Positions 1-16,100 of a stretch of DNA of 64,000 bases are shown here, one piece after another. Position 1 is the stretch's first letter. Every line of letters begins with the position of its first letter. The position numbers and the translations under genes were made by a program. This DNA comes from Calendula officinalis (lineage: Eukaryota > Streptophyta > Magnoliopsida > Asterales > Asteraceae): the NCBI GenBank assembly GCA_963853835.1, contig OY970827.1:80183234-80247233 (forward strand). Reading direction: 5' to 3'. The notes under the pieces are model-generated. The model was not told the DNA's origin, made no database searches, and was given only the letters and a program-made list of their open reading frames with translations.

Positions 1-235
1 GAGCACTTACTGATGATCCCTTAACCATCTTGCAAGAGTTGAAAACTCTACAAGCGTAATATGCTTGTACTGGTTCATTTCTAGCATTCGCGTCAGGGGC
101 ATTTAGCATTGCTCTTTCTAGGACATTTCCTTTTCTCTCATGCCAAAGCATAATCCGAAGATCACGCTTCCAATTGAGAAACTTTGACCCAGTCAATTTG
201 TCCTTTTCTAGAAACAAGCGTAGTGAGAGATTATT
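1..235 (-). CDS. Ty1/copia gag N-terminal fragment, runs off the left edge
   Basis: Reading the minus strand from about 235 down to 1 gives an uninterrupted frame of about 78 codons with the typical start of a plant copia Gag: LEKDKLTGSKFLNWKRDLRI, followed by a HERKGNVLE-like stretch. Known copia Gags carry KLTG.NF..W...LRI..., which packs genomic RNA into virus-like particles. The 3' part lies outside the window, so intactness cannot be judged. The region to its right (236-4660) would then be its leader, now broken by the 1793-3434 insertion. No start codon is assigned with confidence. Confidence 0.6.

Positions 236-3434
<3,199 letters not shown>

Positions 3435-3513
<79 letters not shown>
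3435..3513. repeat. (TA)n microsatellite
   Basis: TA array of about 79 bp directly abutting the right terminus of the element ending at 3434. Confidence 0.96.
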
Positions 3514-3519
<6 letters not shown>

Positions 3520-4640
3520 TCCTTTTAAAATAAAAACTTATAACATTCTAATAAGAATATTACACATAGTTTGTATATATGTATTTTAACTTAATCTAAT
3601 TAAAATACATACAAACTATTTTATCTTTTAAATCACTTTTAAATAATTTGAAAAATTCCAAAAATTATATATAATATAATATAAATACATCTTGTTAATT
3701 TTAAGACTTTAAAATTAACACTTCTCTTTTATCATTAATTAAATTTAATTAATTAAACACTTATCTCGTTTTTGATCAATTAAAACATAGTTTTAATTTA
3801 CTTGATCAATAACGCCCTTTTAGTTAAAGATTAATCCTAATCGATCTTATTTAAACAATTATTAAACTTTGTTTAAATTCTAAGATAGATTATAACTTTA
3901 ATAATTTTATTTAAACTTATTTAATTTAAATCTTCTAAACAAAAACTTTGTCTAGATTTCTATATTTAAAGAACTAGTTTTAGTAAACTCATTAAAACAA
4001 TAATCAAACCTTATTAAACATAAACTTGTTTAATTTTCTAGGTTCTAGATTATGTTCTTGATTAATCCTATTAACCAATTAAACTAAACTAGTTTAATGT
4101 TCTTGGTCCTAGGTTATTCTAGGGTTTCGAAATTCCTTATGCCTAAGAAACTTTTCCACCAATTAAACTAAACTAGTTTAATCAAACTTGGTGTCCAAGT
4201 TTCCTCCATGATTCATGAAATCTTGGGAAAAAAGGAAAGAATCCTTTTTGACCAATTAAACTAGGCTAGTTTAATATACTTGGTCCTAGATTTTGAAGAT
4301 CAACGAATAAGGAAAGAATCCTCTTGACCAAAAATTTTGTAATTCTTGATCCTAGGGTTCTTGTAATTTTTGAAATTACTAGGGTTAGGTAAAGAAGCCT
4401 TTTGACCAATTAAACTAAACTAGTTTAATGTTCTTGGTCCTAGGGTTCTTTCTACATCTCGAAATTACTAGGATTTAGAATCCTTGTGACCAATTAAACA
4501 AAACGGTTTAACATTCTTGGTCTAGCGTTCTTTACCCTTTTCTAAATCTACAAAGAAGAAAAAGAAGAAGGAACAAAAAAATAAAAAAAACTTGGAAATT
4601 AAACAAACAAAAAAACTTTGTTATTCTTGTTTAGATTTCT
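3514..4640. repeat. AT-rich DNA with five diverged palindromic repeats
   Basis: No gene seen. From about 4074 to 4530 a unit recurs five times (near 4074, 4158, 4249, 4402 and 4489). It is a palindromic core aattaaactaaactagttt, followed by cttggtcctag and usually gggttctt. Spacing is irregular, so this is a dispersed local repeat and not a simple tandem array. Confidence 0.6.
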
Positions 4641-4649
4641 AAACCAACG

Positions 4650-5540
4650 CTCTGATAACACTAAAGGGTTTCATTGTAACTGATTGACCACTTGGGTCAA
4701 CCTCCTAGTATGCTTGGTTCGAACCATACTGACAAGAACATGAACTTGTTCTTGCCGGTTAAACCAACTAGCTAGTTTAATCCCTAAAAGCGGAACTGAG
4801 ATTAAACTTAATCCTTAAACCCTAAAGGATTATGGGATGTTGGAAATCTAAACTAGATTAGCAAGAAAGAAACCTTGTACGAAAAACTTGAACACGCACA
4901 CATCCTTGTGGTGTTCGACGAACACCCAAGAACCCTAGGGGTTCCTGGTTCGATTTCGTCCAAGGGGAAAGAAGGGAAAAAGGGTTTTTCCAATTCATAC
5001 CTTAGATTGCTCAAGATAGATCCACCAGTGATAAACACAACGAGAAGCCCTCTAGATAAGCTCTTGTAATGATCCTTGTTCTTCAAGACTTTAAGAACAC
5101 GAAGAACACAAGGCTTGTGTTCTTCCCTTGTGTATTTGGCCGAAATAGGGAGGAAGGGAGGCCAAAATTCCGTGGCTTATAGTGTGGAATGGGGGGAATA
5201 AAGTGAAGCCTAGATCTTCTATTTATAATGGAAGATATTTCACTCTTTAGTCCTTCTAATTTAATTAAGAAACGTTTCTTAATTAAACTTTTCCTTTTAC
5301 ACTTCCAACTCTTATAGTTTATCTAGTTATTATTGTTGCACTTAATTATTAAATGTCTAGTATTAATACACTAATATATTCTGTATATTATATACACGAA
5401 ATATATATATTTTGTATTTATACTTTTAATAATTAATTATATAATAAACCTTATATAATTTAGACAATAATATTATCCAACACCATATGCTTTAATTACT
5501 TTAAATCATATTATGGATAATCTATAATTAACACATTGTA
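4650..5540 (-). mobile_element. Probable LTR remnant (minus strand) with degenerate primer-binding site
   Basis: On the minus strand, 4660-4650 reads TGTTATCAGAGC-like, one or two mismatches from TGGTATCAGAGC, the tRNA-iMet primer site of plant LTR elements. Upstream on the same strand is a TATAAATAG box (plus positions 5219-5227), as expected of an LTR promoter. The LTR ends are not the canonical TG...CA and no target duplication is visible. I therefore treat it as an old, partly rearranged 5' LTR, possibly of the element whose gag is at 1-235. Confidence 0.4.
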
Positions 5541-6278
5541 AATTTACTAAACTAGTAAATGTACAAATACTTGTATTAATTAGTTAGATAAACTAATCTA
5601 GTAATAAGTTGAACTTAACTTAATACTTAACTGATTCATAAATGACTATCATGAACCATTCCTCTTCCAAGTATCATTACATATCTTTCTCGTATTACAT
5701 GCACTCACCGGTGTGACCCTTGAGTGTCCTATAGACATGGACGTGACATTATAGATTGACTAACTGTGCACACAAATCCATCATCTACGACATAAACTCA
5801 TTTATAAAGCCATATAAACATCTCAAATTACAAATCTCATATATTCAAAAGCACATGACACATATCTCATTTACACAATTGCTATCTCATGGCAATTTAT
5901 CTCAAATGCATAACTCAATAACTCAAAGTGCATAGCTCAAATACTCAAATTCATAACTCATATGACATGGCAAACACATATCGCATACTCATAACTGATC
6001 ATCACATATTATCATGTTAAAACACGTATAACATATAGCACAAAAACGATATAAATCATATAGATAACTTAGAGGGCTACATCCTTTAAGTGTATCTCAC
6101 CGACCACATGATCGATTAACGAAAAGTCAGCAGCCACGATTAGATAACTTAGAGGGCTACATCCTTTAAGAAGTCCATGAGTCAAGAATCAAGCTCTAAC
6201 ATAATTAAAAACAGCCATGAACACAGATTAGTCGCATGAGCGATCAACATAGCGACCTTTCACGAAAACAACCCTATA
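5541..6278. repeat. AT-rich spacer with a 30-bp direct repeat
   Basis: No gene. The stretch at 6061-6090, beginning tagataacttagagggctac, recurs exactly at 6141-6170 (80-bp period). The part at 5850-5960 is a loose actcaaa/acataactca low-complexity region. Confidence 0.6.
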
Positions 6279-8250
6279 TCACAAACTAATGTACTCTCCT
6301 CCTCGATCAGGATGGAGAGCCTTTATTGTCTTGCCGAGTTGATTTTCTACTTTACTTTGGAAAGCTTTGAATGTTTCATGTTTATGCTTAATCAAGTAAA
6401 CATAACCATGACGACTGAAATCATCAATAAAAGTGATAAAGTAGGTAACACATTCCCTAGTCTTAGTTCTAAATGAGCCACATACATCAGTATATATGAG
6501 TCCAAGCAGATCTTTGGCTCTTTCACCTACATGGATGAAAGGCTTTCTTGTCATCTTTCCAGATTTACAAGGGAGCATTTATTAAACCATTCATCATCAT
6601 TTGATTTTAGGAGCCCATCGTGTTGCAGCTTCAAAACGCGTTTCTTGTTTATGTGGCAAAGACGTTAATGCCATAGGTAAGTTGAATCCAAATTTCTTTT
6701 GGATTTCTTAGTGCTACATGTATATATAGAACTATCGTTTGATACAAGCTTATGCATATCAATTTCAAAAACACCATCACGGGATATAGCATTAAAATAA
6801 AAAAAAAAAACATTATTCCTAGAAACTGAATTACCATAGTCTGTAAATATATGAATAAAACCAGTATTCATCAAACGAGAAAGCGAAACAATTCCCCTAG
6901 TAATACTAGGTGCATAATGACAATTGTACAATATAATTATCAAACCATTAGGAAGGATAAGATACAAGCTTCATATAGCTTCAACCAGTGCACGCATTCC
7001 ATTGCCTACGTACATGTCCAAAGCTCCTTTGTTCAGCTTTTTATTTCCCCTTAGACCCTCTACATTATTACAAACGTGGGTTCTACAACCGGTGTCATAC
7101 ACCCACGATTTATTAGGAAAATCATAGAGTTCTATAGTAAAGATACCTAATGTGCTAGCCATACTAGCTTTGTTCTTCATCAACACTGCCAAGTAGGCAG
7201 GACAGTTCCTCCTCCAGTGGCCTGTTACACCACAGTGATGGCAAGCAATATCCTTTGAATGGTACTCCTTTTTAGCAGGTGGGGGACATTAGGTTTGGGG
7301 TTGTAAACTTGCTTATCCTTACCTAGACCCTTACCTTGTGCTTGCAATTTGGGTTTTTGGATTTTACCTTGCATGATCGCTAGAACAGCAGGGCAATAAG
7401 AGGAAGTCCAAGGCTGCCTTATCTTATGGGCAATGCCCCCTTTGCCGTAAAGAGTAGCCATATCCAGTGCGATCTCCTCATACTCAGGCGTCGCCTCAAA
7501 TCCCCTCTACAACCGCTCCGGTCACACTGCACCACCCTTAGAAGACAGCTTTAACGGGCCTTTAGGCTAAGGATAGATTGCCTGATAGACGAATTCATCG
7601 ACCGCCAATGCTCTAATAAGCTGTCTTTCTCCCAGGGCTTCTCCGCTAACAACCAGTCCAGCAACCCGACCGGTAGGACAAGAAGAGCTTCTTGGGTGAC
7701 CCTTGCTCAACTAGTTTTAACATAACATGTAACTCAGCAATTGTCTTCCCCATGTTATGCATGCTATAGTTCATAACAAATTGGTCATAGTCCTTGGAGA
7801 GTGAGGTAGAATCAAGCTCACACCAAGAACTTGTGGCATGAGGTAACTAAGACGCTCCATTTGATCAAGATAGTCTTTAATATTCAAGACGTAAGTGCTA
7901 ACTGATTGGTCATCCTCCTGCTTACAAGCATGGAATGGTTTAAGTGTTTTGATCAGTTCATGCTCTGCTTGTTGTTGAAACATTGTTTTCAACTTGCGTA
8001 TCATGTCAAATGCTGTGAGTTCCTCCGAGTTCTTTTGGATCTCATGGTTCATGCGCACAAGCATAAGAGCAGCGACTCTTTGTTCGTTAAACCTTTTGTT
8101 AAAGGCTTGACGAATAGCAATAGAAGCAGTGGCAGGAGGTGCCTCAGGTAAGGCCTCTTCCAAATGTATCAGCTTATTTTCTGCTCTACGGAGAATCCTT
8201 AGAGTTCGATACCAGTCGATAAAATTAAGTCATCCAATTTGCATTCATGT
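6279..8250 (-). pseudogene. Decayed Ty1/copia gag-protease-integrase fragment
   Basis: Minus-strand pieces of one copia polyprotein lie in the right order but in several frames. The gag core (about 8240-7771) contains FIDWYRTLRI and EEALPEAPPATA. A CCHC zinc knuckle near 7240-7205 reads CHHCGVTGHWRRNC. A protease active-site motif WVYDTGC lies near 7100, followed by GAG-pre-integrase-like sequence (6967-6660). The integrase start (6578-6279) has DVCGSF, ITFIDDFSRHGYVY and DRGGEY in the order of the family. Reverse transcriptase, RNase H and LTRs are missing on the left. Frameshifts near 7270 and 7000 and several stops show that it is dead. Copy 1 inserted just upstream of its gag, at 8439/8440. 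Confidence 0.85.
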
Positions 8251-8434
8251 CAAAATAAATCTAGGTCTCACGCATAGATAATAATGACCTCGGATTTACA
8301 ATTTAAATCACGTCTCACGCGGATCTAAAAGGTAAAAGCAAGTGACTTCAAACAATTGGATAAAGTGACTTATATTTGTGGGCATGTATTTGACAGAAGA
8401 CGTGTTAACAATTTTAAGGTACGAAGTAAGCGTG

Positions 8435-8439
8435 CATTC
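8435..8439. repeat. Target-site duplication CATTC, left copy
   Basis: CATTC immediately precedes the left LTR and is repeated at 19947-19951 after the right LTR. A 5-bp duplication is the copia hallmark and shows that both outer boundaries of copy 1 are original. Confidence 0.95.
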
Positions 8440-9057
8440 TGTCAGGATCGATTAACTATGAAAAAGTTAATAAACACCTTAGATCTAATTGATTATAGAA
8501 GTTGCAGCGGATCAACACTATATCAATAAATTAAGAACGATGAACTGTAAATAATAAACGAAAATATTAAGAACACAGTTTCACAAAAAGCTTCAATGTA
8601 TATTATCGAGTTAACAATACACACGTACGTTTACAATTCATAAGGAACTATTTATAATAGTCCTTGAAGCTAAAATATTTACCCTAGTTATTCTAGGACT
8701 TGATTTACATTCGAATTCTATAGATATACATTGATTTACATGCTATAACTATCTCTACGAAGATCTCGGACTTGATATGCTTCCAAAACGCGTATCAGTA
8801 GTATTCTGCAATCACCAGTAATGAATTCATATCATCAGTAGTAAGTTTGGTGACCAGTAGTAAGTCCAAAACCAACATCAGTAGTAACTACTATTGATCA
8901 GTAGTATCTTCAATAAGCTTGATCAGTAGTAACTTAGTTATAGTTTTCACCAGTATCAACTTCATCAGTAGTAAACATGTTCTGCCCCATCAGTACTAAG
9001 TATGACCAGTACTAACTGCAGTATCAGTATTAAGTTGATCTGTGTTTTGCTCCAACA
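8440..9057 (-). repeat. 3' LTR of copia copy 1
   Basis: 618 bp, nearly identical to 19329-19946. It contains seven exact CAGTAGTA octamers plus CAGTACTA/CAGTATTA variants between about 8803 and 9045. A TATAAATAG box lies on the minus strand at 8656-8648. Confidence 0.97.
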
Positions 9058-9070
9058 ATCTCCCCCTAAA
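9058..9070 (-). promoter_or_regulatory. Polypurine tract for plus-strand priming, copy 1
   Basis: The minus strand reads TTTAGGGGGAGAT directly against the inner end of the 3' LTR, the expected place and composition for a polypurine tract. Confidence 0.9.
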
Positions 9071-9105
9071 CTTATTGATTCTCTTTCAATCAATCAAGTT
9101 TCTAT

Positions 9106-12100
9106 TTACTTCTTCTTTTCTTTTTCCTTTTCTTCCAACAGTTTTGCTCTTCTTTTATCACCTTCTAATGTCTGTTGGTTTTGTTTATTCCTTTGTGCAA
9201 TAATATATTTGCTGATCTTTTTCACAAATTCATTCATCTTATTTTGTAACATCACAGCATCATGAGGTTTAATGAAGTTCATGCACCATAGTTGATAAAG
9301 AGTTTTCTCAGAATGAGGATACTCTTTCTCATAAAGGAATAAGTCACATTTCTTACTTGTATATTCGAAGAAGTACATGTTGACAGTTGGCAGCACATTC
9401 CAGGCTTGAACATTCTCTGGATTTGTATACTTCTCTGGATAATTTTCTGGATAAAAAGCAGCATCAATCATTTCAGTAAGATAACCTGCAGCTGAATTCT
9501 TCCAGATCTTCTTAGTCATTCTTGGTTTACCAATGATCAACATCTTGATAATGTCACTTCTGGTTAGGGACATGACCAAAGGTTTCCAAGCTCTGAATCT
9601 TTGAGTGACCTTATCTTCTCTGACAATCTCAATCATATCATCTATATATCTCCAGTTGATGATTGGATTATTTTGTAGGGGAGCAATGGGAAGATCATAA
9701 ACTTGAACCATTTGTAATTTCTTCTTTGGTTGTTCAAGTTCAGAAGTAACTGTCTTCCTTTTCTTTGAAGTTTGAGAGGATACACCAGATGATTCTCCAG
9801 TTATTGTTTTTCTTTCTTTCATTTCTTTGGAGTCTATCTGTTCAAGTTTAGTGGTGTATTTCTCATTAATGTCTTGTTCAGTAAGATCCTTCTTCTTCTC
9901 TACACAGTACTTTTTAATTAAATTGATCAACTTCATTCTTCCAAAGGCCTTTGTGTTGTGACCCCTTGATTTCAAGAATGTGATCATTTCTTTCTTTTTC
10001 TCTGCAAATTGTTCTGGCATATCAGCCTTCTGCTCTTTGCATTCCTGTACTTGTGCTTCAAGAAGTTCTAGTGTTTCATATTCAAGTTGCCTTATTTTTT
10101 TCTAGTTCTCTTCTTTGTAGTTCTTTTCTTGTTTCAGCAACTTGTTTGGTTTTGACCTTCTGTTGAAATTGTGGCAGTTTTGATATATCTGCTATATCTG
10201 CCAATTTAATTTCTGTGAATGGTTGTCTCAATATTCTAGTCCTTTCTGCTAATCTTTTGTTTTCATTTGCTAGAGAGACTTCAACCTTCTTTAAATATTT
10301 TGCTCTCTTAACCTTCCACCTATCCTGTTTGGCTGATTTGGCATAGTTGATTTTGTTGACCATTTCATGACCTTGTGCTCTATTAGGTTAGTCTTCATCA
10401 GCAACTTCCTTTCCCTTTCCTATGTAGTTATCTTTCTTTATATCTGGTTCAGATTCAATAACAAATTTGGGACCATAGTATTGTATCTGTGACATAGGAA
10501 GTATTTTAGGATGTGGAGGCAGGGAGCATTCATCAACTTCTAACAGTTGATATCATCATCAATATCTTTTACCACCATTTGTGTTGTTTTTCTTTTTGGA
10601 GATGGTGGAAGTATCACTGTAGGTTCTAGTAGTGGTGGCAGCTCAATAATGTCATCAGTAGTAACCAAGGTAGTTACTACTGGTATGTCTTCAGAGATTA
10701 CTACTGATAGGGCATCAGTAGTGTTTGCTGCCTTTTCTTCATTTACTACTGCTATGATATCAATAGTAGGAGTTACTACTGATACTTCTTGTTCAGCTTG
10801 TTCTTCCATATGAGCAGTAGTAATAGGCTCATCTTCAGTAACCATCATTTCTGTGCCTTCATCAACTGTTGTTTCTTTTAAATTTAAGAGAGAGGATGCT
10901 GCTGCTGCAATTGATTCATCAATCATGGTTTGAATGTTGTCCTTCTCCCCCTTAGTGAGCTCAACTGGTGGAGCCTCACTATCACCAACTTTCTTTTTCA
11001 ATTTTCTTATTATCTTGGTTTGTTGATGAAGCCTGTGTTCATATTGCCTCATCCGTTTGTTGATGGTATTAACATGCTTTTTCATTGCAGCCATAGTTTT
11101 CCCTTGGTTTGTGAGATATGTAAGACAATTTTGTACAATGGATTCAAGAGAATCCACTTTTGCCGTCAATTGTTGGATTTTAATACTGCCCTCACTCCAT
11201 CTAGCAAGATCATCGGGCTCACTAACAGGTACATTGGTTTGAAGGTTTTCCATCCTATCCGTCAAATCAATATCTCTGCCCTCATCACTTCTTGGTGATT
11301 CATTGGGTCTTTTAGACATCCTCTTCTTCCTAGAAGAAGCAGAGATGCCCCCCCTTGTGGTTTCTTGGCACCGGGGTCCTTTAAGTAATTCCTCAAATGA
11401 GTCATCACTTAAAGTTGCCGAGGTCTGGGTCTTAGTGATGTTCCCACTATCCTGTGCACTCACCTTTGGGGCATCAGTAGTGAGAGCCCTCACCTCATGT
11501 CCTCTCTCCTCCTTGGAGGACAACTCTTTGAGTCTGGGGTTTGACTCGCTTTGTCCCCTGGTGTCCTTTAAAGAAGATTTCTTTCTTTTATAAATTGTGG
11601 AAATATTTTGGGTTTTGTCTGGTAGGTCTTCCACAGAGTGAAGAGTAGTACTCTGCAGATTTATTTCAAGTTCCCGGGACACATTTAGGACTTCTATGTT
11701 AGTGGGTGATTGAGTGGCTATTTGGGGTGGTGTTTGGGCTGTATTTGGGGGTGATGGAGCGGGTTGAGGTTCAATTTGGGTTGTATCTATTATTGAACCC
11801 TCTCCAATATTTGTTTGATCTTTGATCATATTAGGAAACAGAGGGGTTTCCTTGCCCGAAAATTTAAATTGTTTTCTCATATTTGAGAAAACTTTCTTGT
11901 TCAACTCAGGTATTATGAAAATGTTTTTGGGAGTTGACAAGTTTTGTAATTCACAGTTTATGACATGTTGTAGAAATCTGGGATACATTAAGAATTTTGA
12001 AGACCTAAGATTTCCCAACATACCTTCAAAAATCATGTAAGAAAAATTAAATATTTGGTCTGTTCATAAACAGACAACAGCAGAGGCTATTGCCTTATTA

Positions 12101-12588
12101 AACTCATTCCAAGTACTTCGTTTTGGAGAAATACAATGCTGAATTGTATGTACAAGAAATTTTCATTGTGGGGAGAGAAGACCTTTTTGAAAAGTTACTA
12201 TGTTAAGTCTTCCCTCATAACCCATTTTGTTTAAAATTTCAGCAATGAATTCCTTATGAAGAGTAAACATACCTGAATCATCATGGAGTTGTAGATGGTG
12301 TCTGATTGATTGTTCAGTTACTGTTATATGCTTTCCATCTACTTTTGATTTGATCATCGATATGGTTGTTCCTTCTGTTCTTTCAGCATTGGTCCAGAAA
12401 TCAACCAAGTGCTGTTGATATGATTTTGGTTTTACAGTTAAAGCAAACTGTATATACGAATTTCTCAAAAATTTGACGATTGGACGAAAATCTTTTGTTC
12501 CGTCGGGATTCTTTAGGAAGGCACACATATTGTGAAATTCGGAATATTTCAGATCGGTTTGCACATCCAGAGATTGTAGAGTTGCCAT
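9106..12588 (-). pseudogene. ORF3 of copia copy 1, about 1,160 codons, broken
   Basis: This is a long reading frame between pol and the 3' LTR, of unknown function. It begins MATLQSLDVQTDLKYSEFHN. The frame is interrupted by TGA at 12163-12165 (TGG in copy 2), a small frameshift near 10545, TAA at 10388-10390 and a compensating shift near 10082-10110. The last 304 codons (10020-9106) return to the original frame. Visible parts: a conserved-looking N-terminal domain of about 270 residues, an S/T/E-rich middle with a basic SSRKKRMSKRP patch, a coiled coil, a V/T-rich acidic stretch, a lysine-rich coiled coil, and a C-terminal domain with NPIINWRYIDDMIEIVRED. No signal peptide or membrane segment is evident, so a retroviral-type envelope is unlikely. 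Similar sequences occur in Asteraceae retroelements as I recall them. Confidence 0.85.
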
Positions 12589-12716
12589 TTGTTGTTGATT
12601 TTGAGAGAAAGATGTAAGAATTTTGTTTTTGATAAAGGGTTTTTGATCGAAAGCTAGGGTTTATCGAGAGATTTTGCAAATCGAAGTGAAGATAATGCTA
12701 AACTAATCGACTGCCG

Positions 12717-12725
12717 CCTTTTATA
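12717..12725 (-). promoter_or_regulatory. TATA box of a second, internal promoter driving ORF3 (copy 1)
   Basis: The minus strand reads TATAAAAGG, about 129 bp upstream of the ORF3 ATG (12588). It is conserved in copy 2 (50665-50657). The upstream 12824-13085 interval holds the CAGTAGTA array, the same order as in the LTR promoter. Confidence 0.7.
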
Positions 12726-12821
12726 TCTTTCGTTTTAACCTGCAAAAAGACTAAAATGCCCTTCGAGTCATAACATAACGGTTATTTTCATGGGGGTTAG
12801 TATGGTAATTTTGATTTTTAA

Positions 12822-13090
12822 AGACCAGTAGTAAATATGTTATCAGTAATAAAACGTCAGTAGTATCTACTGTCATCAGTAGTGACTAAGGATTTTGACA
12901 TCAGTAGTAACTGTAGACATCAGTAGTAACCACCAACCCACAAGACCAGTAGTATATATGAATACCAGTAGTACTGACTTACCAGTAGTATTTATGTAAA
13001 CCTAATACACACCAGTAGTAATTAACTACCAGTAGTATTTTGTGCACATGCCTACATACCAGTAATACAGATCTATCAGTAGTAAAACAC
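12822..13090. repeat. CAGTAGTA array in the pol-ORF3 spacer, copy 1
   Basis: Ten exact CAGTAGTA octamers by eye, plus CAGTAATA and CAGTAGTG variants, in about 265 bp of non-coding DNA. All are in the same orientation on the plus strand and irregularly spaced. The preceding base is usually C or T and the following base usually A or T. Confidence 0.93.
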
Positions 13091-13145
13091 TTAAACAAAT
13101 AAATAACTTTTTACAAAAACTTTACACATGATTTTAAGTGAGATT

Positions 13146-16100
13146 TTAATTTATCAAAATCATTCCAATACTGCTAACCAAGAAGTTGAATCTTCCTACA
13201 TCAAATGCTTTTGTAAACAGATCTGCTAATTGATCATCAGTATGAATTTTAACCACTTTGATTAATTTCTTTTCATTGCAATCTCTTATAAAATGAAATA
13301 TTATTTCAATGTGTTTGGCTTTAGAGTGTTTTACTGGATTGTTCACAATACTAATAGCACTTTGATTATCAATAAAAATAGGAGTTTTAAGGATAGAGAT
13401 ACCAAAGTCTAGAAGCTGGTTTTGAATCCAGAGTACTTGAGCACAACAAGCAGATGCAGCTACATACTCTGCTTCAGCAGTTGATGTTGATACATTTGTT
13501 TGCTTCTTACATTGCCATGACACCAGTCTTGATCCAAAGAATTGACATCCACCAGTAGTGGACTTTCTGTCTTGACATTCACCTCCATAGTCACTATCTG
13601 TGTAGGCTATGAGTTCAAAGGGTGAATCATGTGGATACCATAGACCTAGTGATGGTTTGCCTTTCAAGTATCTGAATATTCTTTTGACAGCTTGCAAGTG
13701 TAGTTCTTTAGGTCTTGCTTGATATCTTGCACACACACAAACACTATACATAATGTCAGGTCTTGATGCAGTTAAGTACATCAAAGAGCCTATCATTGAT
13801 CTATATAAGTGTTCATCTACATCCTCCCCCTCAACATTAGGATGTAGGTGTTTGTGTGTTTCCATTGGTGTACTTGCACTCTTACTGTCTTTCAAATCAA
13901 ATTTCTCCAAGATGTCTTTGACATATTTTGATTGATTTATCAAAATACCATCTGTTCTTTGACTGACTTGGAGTCCAAGGAAGAAGTTCATTGGACCCAT
14001 AGAGCTCATCTTGAATTTAATCTGCATCAGTTCTTCAAATTCTTTGCATAAACAGTCATTGGTTGAACCAAAGATGATATCATCTACATAGATTTGTACC
14101 AGTAGTATATCATTTTTGACTTTCTTTGTAAACAAAGTTTTGTCAATGGCTCCTCTTTTAAAGTTATTCTTCAATAGATATGATGATAATGTGTCATACC
14201 ATGCTCTTGGTGCCTGATGTAGGCCATACAGAGCTTTGTCCAGTTTAAACACATAATCACCATGTTTTGGATCTTCAAAACCTAGAGGTTGGCATACATA
14301 GACCTCTTCTTCAATCTTCCCATATAGGAATGCACTCTTCACATCCATTTGATAGACTTTGAACTTTTTGAATGAAGCATATGCTAGAAATATTCTTATA
14401 GCTTCAATTCTAGCAACAGGAGCATATACTTCATCATAGTCTATTCCTTCTTCTTGAGTGTATCCTTGGGCTACAAGTCTGGCTTTGTTCTTGATCACTA
14501 TACCTCTTTCATCTTTCTTGTTTCTAAAGATCCATCTTGTTCCAATGGCTCTTTTTCCTTTGGGTAGAGGTACAAGTGTCCAAACAGCTTGTAACTTGAA
14601 TTGAAGGAGTTCTTCTTGCATTGCCTCAATCCAGTTTGAGTCCTTCATTGCTTGTTGGATCTTCTTTGGTTCATCCTGAGACAGAAAGCATTCAAACATA
14701 CATTCATTAGCAATTAAACTTATGTTACACATGTTTGCAGTTAAGCTTTTATTTAATTTGCCTCTTATTTGAAGTGGTGAGTTAACATCACTTAGAACAA
14801 GGTCTAATGGATGGTTCTTCTGAGTCCTTGTAGTTGTAGCTTTATCAACAACTAGTTGATTTTCAAGATTGGACTCATTTGTCTCAGGTAGTTGTTGCTC
14901 TAGTGATCCTTCATTGTCATTGATGTTTGGTTCATCATCATCTTGGTCAGAGTTACTACTACTATTGTCTTCATTGAGATCAGTAGTATTGTTGTTGTTA
15001 CTGGTATCAGTAGTATCTTGAGAATCTAGGTTATTGTTGGGACCAGTAGTATTTTGAGTACTATTACTGGCGCCAGTAGTATTTGAATTACTACTGTCCT
15101 CATTCTCAGAGTTACTACTGGTTCCAGAACTTGAGTTATTACTGTCCTCAGTATTGACTATGGGAGCAGTATTAACTACTAAGTATCTCATCTCTTCTTG
15201 ACCAGTATTAACAGACGATGTTCCTTCCTTTTGAGAGTGACCATTTGAATTATCTGCATTGAAATCCATGTTAGAATTAAAGGATTTGGTTAGATTGTCT
15301 ATGTTAAATATCCAATCTGGACCATTTCCTTGTTCATTAGAGACATTTTCATTAAAGGATACATTGATGCTTTCTTCAATTATCCTTAGTCTTTTGTTGA
15401 ATACTCTGTATGATTTGCTTTGAGTAGAGTATCCCACAAAGACTCCATCATCAGCTTTTCAGTCAAACTTACCAATTTGTTCTCTTGTAATCAGAATAGT
15501 ACAAGGACAACCAAATGATTTTAAGAAACTTATGGAAGGTTTTCTTTTATTAAAAAGTTCATATGGTGTTTTAAAATGTGGCTTCACTATTAATACTCTG
15601 TTCTGAACATAACAGGCAGTATTAACAGCTTCAGCCCAAAAAGTGATTGGTAACTTTGAGTCTGCTAGCATTAATCTTGCTGCTTCAATGATGGTTCTAT
15701 TTCTTCTTTCAGCTACACCATTTTGTTGAGGAGTTCTAGGTGAGCTGTATTGCCTGTCAATACCTTTAAGATCACAAAAGTTAATTAAGTTAGCATTTTT
15801 AAATTCTGTGCCATTATCACATCTTATGGCTTTAACTTTTTGATCAGATGTGTTCTCCAGTTTGACAATTAAGTTCTTTATGAGTTCACTTGTTTCATCC
15901 TTTGTCCTGAGAAAGAAAACCCATGTATATTTGGAAAAGTCATTAGTAATAACAAGACAATATTGTTTCTTTCCAATACTCATTACATTTGTAGGTCCAA
16001 ATAGGTCCATATGTAAGAGCTGTAAAGGAACAGAAATAGAGTTCACAGATTTGGACTTATGAGAAGTTTTGTGTTGTTTACCTTTTAGGCATGCAACACA

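Noticed and set aside
4853..5086. ORFs on both strands in the LTR-like region
   Set aside because: Overlapping mirror frames within a region with LTR signals; no domain.
9106..12588. ORF3 as a retroviral-type envelope gene
   Set aside because: No signal peptide, fusion peptide or transmembrane segment visible; position alone is not enough.
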